The translations under genes and the position numbers were made by a program. Below, piece by piece: positions 34,117 through 40,756 of a stretch of DNA of 64,000 nt. Origin of the DNA: Vibrio sp. SCSIO 43136. Lineage in GTDB: Bacteria > Pseudomonadota > Gammaproteobacteria > Enterobacterales > Vibrionaceae. Position 1 is the stretch's first letter, and every line of letters begins with the position of its first letter. The DNA lies in assembly GCF_023716565.1 (NCBI RefSeq), contig NZ_CP071849.1:806001-870000 (forward strand). The letters are read 5' to 3'. The notes under the pieces were generated by a model. That model was not told where the DNA came from, did not search any database, and saw only the letters and a program-made list of their open reading frames with translations.

Positions 34117-35714
34117 GCCGATTGACTAGAGACCATCTTCAGCTCATGTTGCTCTGTCCAATAGATAATTTCATCGATGGACAGAGCTTTCCCGTTAATA
34201 TAGCCCTGCACGTAATCACAATTAGCGTGATCTAAAAGGCGTATTAACTCGCTTTGCTCAACCCCCTCAGCAATCACCGTACAGTTCAAGCCATGGGCTA
34301 ATGAGATTGAACTGGTCACAATCGCATGGTCGGCTTCGCTGATATGCATGCTTGATACGAAAGAGCGGTCTATCTTGATTTGGTCAATCGCCAGTTCGCG
34401 AAGTAGGGTTAAAGAAGAATAGCCTGTACCAAAGTCATCAAGACTCACTTTGAATCCCATCACTCTTAATTCATCCAGCACCACTTTGGTGTTGTCGATG
34501 TCCTTTAGCATATCGCTCTCTGTCACTTCAAGTACCACTCGAGAGGAATCCAACTGTTCGCTTTCAACCAATTGTTTTAGATTATCCAGCAAATCTCGAC
34601 TGGTAAGATCGTGAGCAGATAAATTAAGGTGGATGCTGGCATGAATTCCGTGGTTAGCAAAAAGATGCAAATCGAGCATGACCTGAACGACTACCCAATC
34701 GGTAATATCGCGGATCAGATGAGAACGCTCCGCAACGGGAATGAACAGGTCAGGAGGTATGAAGCTACCATCAGCTTGTGGCCAACGGATCAATGCCTCG
34801 TAACCGTAGAGGGTTTGCTCTTTGGTGTTAACGATAGGTTGGTAGTAGAGTTGAAACTCTTGGTTATGCAGCGCTGAGGTGATCATGGTGGCAATGCGAA
34901 GATGTTCTTTGGCTCGATTCTCTAACGCATTCGAGTAAAACGCCATGCCTTGGCCAGTGCGTTTCGCTTCATACATAGCAGAGTCAGCTTGGCGCAGTAA
35001 CCCATCATGGGTAGAACTAAAGTGGGGGAATAGGCTAACACCAACACTTATCGATACGGGCACCGAGAACTCTTGCAAATCAAAACGAGGACTTAGCTCT
35101 TCGATCAATTCTCGATAAAAGTGCTCCACCAACTTGATGTCGTTGGTTTCTAACAGAATGACAAACTCATCACCACCGATACGAGCGAAGAATACTTTTT
35201 CTGGCAAAATGTCGGCAAGGCGGTCAGCAATCTGCTTGAGCAATAGATCACCACTTTGATGACCCATTGCATCGTTAACGCTTTTGAAGTTGTTTACATC
35301 AAAGAGCATCACACAAAAAGGTTGGTCGTGACGGATGTAGCGCTCTATTTTTTTGCGACAACTGAGGCGATTCGGTAAGCCTGTGAGTGCGTCTAATAGT
35401 GCTGCCTTTCTTTCGCGTTCAATCGCAGCTTCGGTATGGTCAAGCGATACTAGCGACGCACGGGTAACAAATAATACAAATAGGCTGCCGCAAAAGAGAA
35501 TGGTTGCCATCGCTATGTCGAGGTAGGAAGCGCGACTGAGCGTGATTAAATACCCCATGTAAACGGAGTAGCCACCAATAAACAAACCAATGAGCATTAG
35601 CATCAGTTGCCAACCCATTTCGTTAGTTTTGCGACAGATTGCTAATGACGGTTTTAACGAGGCGAGTAGGGCGAGAATCCCTAGTAAGACCATCAAATCG
35701 GCAAACAGTACCAT
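34113..35714 (-). CDS. GGDEF-EAL protein (c-di-GMP turnover)
   Basis: 533 residues. The N-terminal ~110 residues hold three or four membrane segments and the string TLSRASYLD. GGDEF: LLDALTGLPNRLSC, VMLFDVNNFKSVNDAMGH, RIGGDEF; no RxxD site. EAL is intact: YEALIRW, HLNLSAHDL, LEVTES, DDFGTGYSSL, IKIDRS, VIAEGVE, VQGY. Both activities are possible; net direction unknown. It is the third c-di-GMP enzyme within 7 kb. Confidence 0.9.
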   Translation of the reverse strand: MVLFADLMVLLGILALLASLKPSLAICRKTNEMGWQLMLMLIGLFIGGYSVYMGYLITLSRASYLDIAMATILFCGSLFVLFVTRASLVSLDHTEAAIERERKAALLDALTGLPNRLSCRKKIERYIRHDQPFCVMLFDVNNFKSVNDAMGHQSGDLLLKQIADRLADILPEKVFFARIGGDEFVILLETNDIKLVEHFYRELIEELSPRFDLQEFSVPVSISVGVSLFPHFSSTHDGLLRQADSAMYEAKRTGQGMAFYSNALENRAKEHLRIATMITSALHNQEFQLYYQPIVNTKEQTLYGYEALIRWPQADGSFIPPDLFIPVAERSHLIRDITDWVVVQVMLDLHLFANHGIHASIHLNLSAHDLTSRDLLDNLKQLVESEQLDSSRVVLEVTESDMLKDIDNTKVVLDELRVMGFKVSLDDFGTGYSSLTLLRELAIDQIKIDRSFVSSMHISEADHAIVTSSISLAHGLNCTVIAEGVEQSELIRLLDHANCDYVQGYINGKALSIDEIIYWTEQHELKMVSSQSA

Positions 35715-36041
35715 ACGCTTTCTCTTGTTAGTTATAGACGCACTGCATTTGTTCTAACTATAACTGTAGCAAAGACTTGGCGAGGTGAAAGAGGAGAATC
35801 TCAACTGTTTTCATAATGAGACAGCTCAAAAAAAGTTGAAACGGTAACGTTTGCTTATGGTGTTTTTATTTTTTGATGGGCAAAAAAAAACCTTTCCTGT
35901 CCTAGATCAAAAAAATCCCCATTCTTTTTGTATTATTTCTTAAATAAAGTTGAATCATTCAAAAAATCTTGAATAATAGACCTCAACTTTTGTTGAACAC
36001 AGTTTTCAACTGACCAATAAGTACCCACAGGAATTGTATCC
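35715..36041. other. 327-bp upstream region of ackA
   Basis: No ORF. The last 100 bp are rich in GTTGAA/TTCAAC words (see the operator entry). The CDS of the GGDEF-EAL gene starts at the left edge on the other strand. Confidence 0.6.
35950..36010 (+). promoter_or_regulatory. Clustered TTGAA inverted repeats before ackA
   Basis: TTGAATCATTCAA (35950-35962) is a perfect 6-1-6 palindrome. GTTGAA-CACAGTT-TTCAAC (35992-36010) is a 6-7-6 inverted repeat. Two further half-words (TTGAAT near 35969, CTCAACTT near 35983) lie between. The cluster ends 31 bp before the ackA start codon. A regulator site is plausible; the factor is unknown. Confidence 0.4.
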
Positions 36042-37235
36042 ATGCAAAACGCATACGTACTCGTAATTAACTCTGGTAGTTCTTCACTTAAATTCGCAGT
36101 TATCGACTCAAAAACTGGCGATGACGTACTATCAGGTCTTGGAGAGTGTTTTGGTCTTCCAGATTCTCGCATGAGCTGGAAATTTAACGGTGAGAAAACT
36201 GAAATCGCTATCGAAGGCGACGACAGCCACCACAAGATTGCAATCAGCAAACTTGTTGGTTTAACGGAAGAGCTTGGCCTACAGAGCGACCTTGTTGCTG
36301 TTGGTCACCGTATCGTACACGGTGGTGAGAAATTCACTAAGACAGTTCGTATTGATGAAGAAGTAACGGCTGAAATCGAGAAACTTTCAGACCTTGCTCC
36401 TCTACACAACCCAGCTGGTGCTATCGGTATCCGTGCAGCGGTTGAAGCTTTCCCGACACTACCTCAGTTCGCTGTATTTGATACTGCTTTCCACCAAACT
36501 ATGCCTAAGAAAGCATTTACTGGTGCAATCAGCAACGAACTATATTCTGAGTACGGTATCCGTCGTTACGGCTTCCACGGTACTAGCCATTACTTCGTAA
36601 GCCGTGAAGCTGCGAAAATGCTTGATAAGCCAGTAGAAGAATCTAGCTTCATCTCAGTTCACCTAGGTAACGGCGCATCTGTATGTGCAATCGAAAACGG
36701 TGAGTCTGTTGATACTTCTATGGGCTTTACTCCTCTAGCTGGCCTAATGATGGGTACTCGTTCTGGTGACCTTGACCCAGGCGTAATCGAGTTCCTAATC
36801 AAAAAAGGTTGGTCTGCAGACCGAATCTTTGAAACTCTAAACAAGAAGTCTGGTTTCCTAGGTGTATCTGGTCTAACTTCGGATGCTCGTGGCATCCTAG
36901 AAGCGATGGCTGAAGGTCACGAAGGTGCTAAGTTGGCGTTTGAGGTATTTACTTACCGCGTAGCTAAGTACATCGGTTCTTACATGATCCCACTATCTAA
37001 CCTAGATGCAATCATCTTCACTGGTGGTATTGGTGAAAACGCACTAGACATTCGTCGTGAGATCCTAAACAACCTAAGCCTTCTAGGCTTTGTTGAAGAC
37101 GAGAAAGCGAACGAAGACGCTCGTTTTGGCGCTTCTGGTGTTATCGCCAAGTCTGAACTGCTAGATGCTGTTGCGATGGTTATCCCAACCAACGAAGAGT
37201 TCGTTATCGCATCTCAATCAGTTGCACTTATCTGA
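36042..37235 (+). CDS. ackA: Acetate kinase
   Basis: 397 residues, full length. ASKHA-type landmarks are VLVINSGSSSLKFAVID, VGHRIVHGGEKFT, AVFDTAFHQTMP, VHLGNGASVCAI, MGTRSGDLDPG and IIFTGGIGENA. It makes acetyl phosphate from acetate and ATP or the reverse. Unlike the usual ackA-pta operon, pta does not follow; a strong terminator does. This matches a second, chromosome II-type acetate kinase in Vibrio. Codon use is strongly biased (CTA, GGT, CGT, GAA), suggesting high expression. Confidence 0.97.
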   Translation: MQNAYVLVINSGSSSLKFAVIDSKTGDDVLSGLGECFGLPDSRMSWKFNGEKTEIAIEGDDSHHKIAISKLVGLTEELGLQSDLVAVGHRIVHGGEKFTKTVRIDEEVTAEIEKLSDLAPLHNPAGAIGIRAAVEAFPTLPQFAVFDTAFHQTMPKKAFTGAISNELYSEYGIRRYGFHGTSHYFVSREAAKMLDKPVEESSFISVHLGNGASVCAIENGESVDTSMGFTPLAGLMMGTRSGDLDPGVIEFLIKKGWSADRIFETLNKKSGFLGVSGLTSDARGILEAMAEGHEGAKLAFEVFTYRVAKYIGSYMIPLSNLDAIIFTGGIGENALDIRREILNNLSLLGFVEDEKANEDARFGASGVIAKSELLDAVAMVIPTNEEFVIASQSVALI

Positions 37236-37269
37236 TCTAAACTTCCAAGCACACTCTTAGATTAGATTT

Positions 37270-37309
37270 CAGGCCGCCAGCGTTTTGTTGGTGGCCTTTT
37301 TTGTGTTTG
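37270..37309 (+). repeat. ackA terminator, copy 1 of a duplicated region
   Basis: An intrinsic terminator (GGCCGCCAG / TTGGTGGCC stem, T-run) 35 bp after ackA. The same 40-bp block recurs at 39257-39295 with three substitutions and one T missing, after hipA. The similarity continues beyond the T-run into the small-gene remnant. Confidence 0.85.
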
Positions 37310-37335
37310 CACAAAACTAAGAGCGATTTTTTGCG

Positions 37336-37422
37336 TCAAGATTCGAACGTAGTGAACTCTTCAGGCGTGCTGCACTTCCCATTAATGGTTGACTGAAAAA
37401 CATGTCGGTGGTTAACGCTCAA
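37336..37422 (-). pseudogene. Decayed copy of the 51-aa small membrane protein gene
   Basis: The minus-strand frame reads LSVNHRHVFQSTINGKC..PEE..FES then stop, recognisably related to LSIGVVFSRPAIKGKC..P.E..IES of the intact gene at 39307-39462. The hydrophobic N-terminus and start codon are missing. It lies directly after terminator copy 1, just as the intact gene lies after copy 2. Confidence 0.6.
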
Positions 37423-37462
37423 CTTGAAAACATCAGGTATATGCCTCTCTTGCCACTTAGTT

Positions 37463-37648
37463 CTGTTACTATAGTGGCAATAATATAAGTGATCTTGCTA
37501 AATTTGCTCTTATAAAGGTGAATTGCTTCTATTGCTGTGGTGGGTGTTTTGTCATTAAGTTTTATAGTAACGATGAGTGCGTTATAGTTTGTTACTATAG
37601 TAACAATTGCATGCTTATATGCTACTATATTTGCTATTATAGTGGCAA
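37463..37648 (+). promoter_or_regulatory. Three palindromic HipB-type operators
   Basis: TTGTTACTATAGTAACAA (37589-37606) is a perfect 18-bp palindrome. Variants CTGTTACTATAGTGGCAA (37463-37480) and TTGCTATTATAGTGGCAA (37631-37648) share the TACTATAGT-like core; the last ends 15 bp before the hipB start. Half-sites (TATAGTAAC near 37564, GCTACTATA near 37621) also occur. This is typical of autoregulated toxin-antitoxin promoters. Confidence 0.75.
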
Positions 37649-37662
37649 TCTTCGAGGGGCTT

Positions 37663-37938
37663 ATGTTATCTCTTCATACTGCCTATGACGTACAGATGGA
37701 TCTCAAAGAGTTTATCAAATCTGCTCGGAAAAAAGACAAACTCAGCGTTCAAAAGATGGCTGATCTCTCTGGCGTGCCTTATGCGACGATCCGAAAGTTT
37801 GAGTCAACAGGCAACATTTCTTTACGCCAATTTCTAATGCTATATGAAACAGTGGCAGATTTGAAAAAAGTGAAAGAGCTGACAAAGTCGTCAGAGCCTG
37901 AATTTAGAACGATAGAGGATGTGCTTCGACATGCTTAA
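37663..37938 (+). CDS. hipB: HipB-like antitoxin / XRE regulator
   Basis: 91 residues from the ATG behind GAGGGGCTT; an upstream GTG in the same frame lies inside an operator and has no ribosome site. The helix-turn-helix is DKLSVQKMADLSGVPYATIRKFESTGNISLRQFLMLY, the XRE type found in HipB proteins. It should bind and inhibit the HipA kinase and repress its own promoter at the three upstream palindromes. The stop overlaps the hipA start by 8 bp, implying coupled translation. Confidence 0.88.
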   Translation: MLSLHTAYDVQMDLKEFIKSARKKDKLSVQKMADLSGVPYATIRKFESTGNISLRQFLMLYETVADLKKVKELTKSSEPEFRTIEDVLRHA

Positions 37939-39166
37939 GTCAGCCCTAACCGTAAAGCGAACGCTCAGTTCTGGTGAAAAAGTCGTTGTCGGCAGACTCG
38001 CTGAAAACAATAAACATAGTTATTTTCAGTTTGATGAGGCTTACTTAAATGTTCATTCGACCTCTTTGGCTCCGTTCAATTTAAAGGCAGATACCAGTCT
38101 GCAAGTGGCACCTAGAGCACCACATTACGGTATTCACGGAGTATTTGGAGATAGTCTTCCTGATGGTTGGGGACTTTATCTGATGGACCGTGTATTTAGA
38201 AAAAATGGTCATAACCCGAAGGAAATTACTGCCTTAGAGCGCTTGGCTTACCTAGGGGACAGATGCATGGGGGCATTGAGTTATGAGCCTGTGTTAGGTT
38301 TACTTGATGAGACCAAGGGATCGATTGATATGATTACACTTGGACGAGCTGCAATTGAAGAGTTTGAAGGTACTGAATCTGCTCTGCTCGAACATTTGAT
38401 GAAAACTGGTGGATCAGGTGGTGCTAGGCCAAAAATGAACGTCACATGCCTATCTAATGGTGAATATTCGACATTAGATGGTGCAATTGGAACAAAGCTT
38501 ATCGTAAAGCTGACATCTGAAAAATTTGACCTGAAGCACTCGGAATCTCTTGTTGAATATTGCTATATGCAGATGGCCCGCAATGTCGGTATTGAGGTTC
38601 CTAATTTCGATTTAATAGATGCAGGTAACGGACGATTTTGGCTGGAGCAGGAACGATTTGATTGCACAGATCAGGGGGGGCGACTCCACATGATTTCTGC
38701 TTGTGGGTTGTTAGATGCACCATTTAGAGAACCTTCATTGGACTATGTGGATTTAGTTAAAGCGACACGCATCATGTGCTGTGTCACTGAGTCTCAGAAG
38801 GTAGTCCAGCGCTGTCTGTTTAATTACCTAACAGTGAACCAAGATGATCACAGTAAGAACTTTAGTTTCCTAGCCTCTGACAGTGATAACTGGACGTTAT
38901 CCCCTTTCTACGACATTGTTTACAGCCCTAATTCATATAAAGAACATATGACAGCATTTAATGGTAATGGCCGAACACCAAAAAGTGCGCTAGATCAGTT
39001 AGCCGCTCAATCAGGATTATCTTCAAAGAAGGCGATTATGGTGATGGCAGAGGAAATATTTGAAACAACGCGCTCGTTTAGCCGCGAGGCTAAACATCTG
39101 GGTCTGGCTCCTAACTTAATCAAGGAAATTGACAAGGATATGGTGAAAAAATACAAGTCGCTGTAA
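37931..39166 (+). CDS. hipA: HipA-family serine/threonine kinase toxin
   Basis: 411 residues from ATG 37931. N-terminal couple domain with GVFGDSLPDGWGLYLMDR; the kinase core has the glycine-rich loop TGGSGGARPKMN, an adenine-side region TKLIVKLTSE and the catalytic loop LTVNQDDHSKNFSFL. Asp305 there is equivalent to the catalytic Asp and Asn310 to the metal Asn. The metal Asp lies in LSPFYDIVYS. All key residues are intact, so an active kinase is expected; in E. coli the target is GltX. The whole module sits between duplicated copies of the ackA terminator region. Confidence 0.92.
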   Translation: MLKSALTVKRTLSSGEKVVVGRLAENNKHSYFQFDEAYLNVHSTSLAPFNLKADTSLQVAPRAPHYGIHGVFGDSLPDGWGLYLMDRVFRKNGHNPKEITALERLAYLGDRCMGALSYEPVLGLLDETKGSIDMITLGRAAIEEFEGTESALLEHLMKTGGSGGARPKMNVTCLSNGEYSTLDGAIGTKLIVKLTSEKFDLKHSESLVEYCYMQMARNVGIEVPNFDLIDAGNGRFWLEQERFDCTDQGGRLHMISACGLLDAPFREPSLDYVDLVKATRIMCCVTESQKVVQRCLFNYLTVNQDDHSKNFSFLASDSDNWTLSPFYDIVYSPNSYKEHMTAFNGNGRTPKSALDQLAAQSGLSSKKAIMVMAEEIFETTRSFSREAKHLGLAPNLIKEIDKDMVKKYKSL

Positions 39167-39256
39167 GCATTACTGCTCAATGGAAGCTGCTTAGTTTCCA
39201 CGTATTTTCTATTCTTCGAGACACCGTTGTTACCATGGTTACCATGCGGTATTTTA

Positions 39257-39295
39257 CAGGCCGCTAGCGTTTCGTTGGCGGCCTTTTTGTGTTTG
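39257..39295 (+). repeat. Terminator after hipA, copy 2 of the duplicated region
   Basis: GGCCGCTAGCG..CGTTGGCGGCC stem and T-run; near-identical to the ackA terminator at 37270-37309. It works as the hipA terminator. Confidence 0.85.
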
Positions 39296-39306
39296 GGTGT
39301 TAAAAG

Positions 39307-39462
39307 CTATCTGTTCTTTTTTGCTTCTAGCTTCGATTCGATCTTGGTGATCTCACTAGGAACGCAGCACTTTCCTTTGATGGCTGGTCGAGAAAAAACC
39401 ACTCCGATAGATAACATCGCCACGCAACTCAGAAAAATCAGTACAGTAAGGATGAGAGTCAT
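39307..39462 (-). CDS. 51-aa single-span membrane protein, NqrM-like features
   Basis: Begins ATG preceded by TAGGAG at a 7-base spacing, an excellent ribosome site; short enough to be missed by routine calling. Residues 1-23 are a membrane helix (MTLILTVLIFLSCVAMLSIG..). VVFSRPAIKGKCC then resembles the membrane-exit and Cys motif of the NqrM/DUF539 family (typically SVGYIF..I.GSCGG), but the rest of the Cys cluster is lacking, and a basic coiled tail ends EAKKNR. Function unknown; metal or flavin delivery would be speculation. A decayed relative lies at 37336-37422. Confidence 0.75.
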   Translation of the reverse strand: MTLILTVLIFLSCVAMLSIGVVFSRPAIKGKCCVPSEITKIESKLEAKKNR

Positions 39463-39592
39463 AGTATGTCTCCTATATCTATTTGTGCCTTACTGATAGT
39501 GGATCACATGACAGTTGTGAACAAGGATAGCTTTGTAACGGATTGTACGTTTTTTGGTCAGAGCATTGAGTGCCCGTGTTACAAAACAATGC

Positions 39593-40036
39593 TTATTTTA
39601 GATTATTAGTCAGTTGCTCACACATCTTCTTAAGAGAGAGCAGCTCATCATCCTGTAATTGAACCTGGCAGCGTAGCTTTTCAGGTACAGACTCAGCTTT
39701 ATCTTTCAATGCTAGACCTTGCTCGGTCAAAAACATATTTCTAACTCGTTCGTCACTATCACCGCGGCGACGATTGACTAAGCCTTTGCTTTCTAGCCGT
39801 TTCATCAATGGGGTTAGGGTGCCCGAGTCTAAGTTCAGTTTTTTGCCTAGTTCCTTGACATTGATTCCGTCCTCGCTCCACAAAACCATCATCGCAAGGT
39901 ATTGGAGATACGTAAGATCTAACTCATCGAGCAAAGGGCGATATGCTCGCGTCATTGCATTGGTTGCGCTATAGAGCGCAAAACAAATCTGGTTTTCTAA
40001 CTTAAGATTGTCTGGGGTACAGCTGGTATTAGCCAT
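39593..40036 (-). CDS. ohrR: Organic hydroperoxide sensor, MarR family
   Basis: 147 residues from MANTSCTPDN (GAGAAAAG upstream); a longer frame crosses the operator. The peroxide-sensing Cys is Cys18 in LKLENQICFALYSATNAM, the OhrR signature. The winged helix follows: LTYLQYLAMMVLWSEDGINVKELGKKLNLDSGTLTPLMKRLESKGLVNRRRGDSDER. It represses divergent ohr; oxidation of Cys18 releases it. Two perfect operators lie between the genes. Confidence 0.95.
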   Translation of the reverse strand: MANTSCTPDNLKLENQICFALYSATNAMTRAYRPLLDELDLTYLQYLAMMVLWSEDGINVKELGKKLNLDSGTLTPLMKRLESKGLVNRRRGDSDERVRNMFLTEQGLALKDKAESVPEKLRCQVQLQDDELLSLKKMCEQLTNNLK

Positions 40037-40059
40037 TCTTTTCTCACGAACAGTAAAAC

Positions 40060-40071
40060 ATTGTGCACAAT
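40060..40071. promoter_or_regulatory. OhrR operator 1
   Basis: ATTGTGCACAAT palindrome 24 bp upstream of the ohrR start, positioned to autorepress ohrR. Confidence 0.75.
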
Positions 40072-40098
40072 ATACTTGCATTTCATTACCAAGTCGAT

Positions 40099-40114
40099 AT
40101 ATTGTGCACAATAT
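40099..40114. promoter_or_regulatory. OhrR operator 2
   Basis: Perfect 16-bp palindrome ATATTGTGCACAATAT, 31 bp before the ohr start. Same core as operator 1; centres about 41 bp apart (four helical turns). Confidence 0.8.
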
Positions 40115-40145
40115 TATTTTGCGTAATCATAATGGAGAATTCAAT

Positions 40146-40568
40146 ATGTCAGCCCTATACACAACTAAAGCAACAGCCCAGGCAGGTCGTAACGGTCATG
40201 TATCTACTGAAGATGGCCTACTGGCAGTAGACCTTGCATATCCAAAAGAAATGGGAGGGGCAGGGAATGCAACCAATCCTGAACAGCTTTTTGCCGCCGG
40301 TTACTCAGCGTGTTTTTCTAACGCAATTTTACACGTTGCTCGCGAAGGTAAAGTGGAACTGAAAAATGCGCCAGTTGCAGCAACGGTAGGCATTGGCCCA
40401 AATAGTGCGGGTGGCTTCGCTTTGACCGTCAGCCTTGACGTAACACTAGATATGGCACAAGAAAATGCACTAGAGCTGGTTAAAGTGGCTCATCAAGTTT
40501 GCCCATACTCGAATGCGGTTAAAGGCAATATTGATGTGAAACTAACAGTCAATGGTGAGCCAGTTTAA
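40146..40568 (+). CDS. ohr: Organic hydroperoxide resistance protein
   Basis: 140 residues, exact family length. ALYTTKATAQAGRNGHVSTEDGLLAVDLAYPKEMGG at the N-terminus; the two catalytic Cys lie in AAGYSACFSNAI and HQVCPYSNAVKGN. It is a thiol peroxidase reducing organic and fatty-acid hydroperoxides. The start follows TGGAGAATTCAAT; a longer frame running back into ohrR is not used. Divergent from its repressor. Confidence 0.97.
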   Translation: MSALYTTKATAQAGRNGHVSTEDGLLAVDLAYPKEMGGAGNATNPEQLFAAGYSACFSNAILHVAREGKVELKNAPVAATVGIGPNSAGGFALTVSLDVTLDMAQENALELVKVAHQVCPYSNAVKGNIDVKLTVNGEPV

Positions 40569-40756
40569 ATCCGTAAGTTGTTGACGCTAGGCAAGATTAA
40601 ACTCTGCGCCTAGCGTACATCTAGTCGAAAAAATTCTAGTTTTTAAAAATGTTTGAACCAAATAACATCTTATTCGACTATCTAATGTTGATATGCAATC
40701 ACTGTGCTATAACTAGATCATAAATAATAAATTCACTTAGTTGACTAGTGTGGCAG

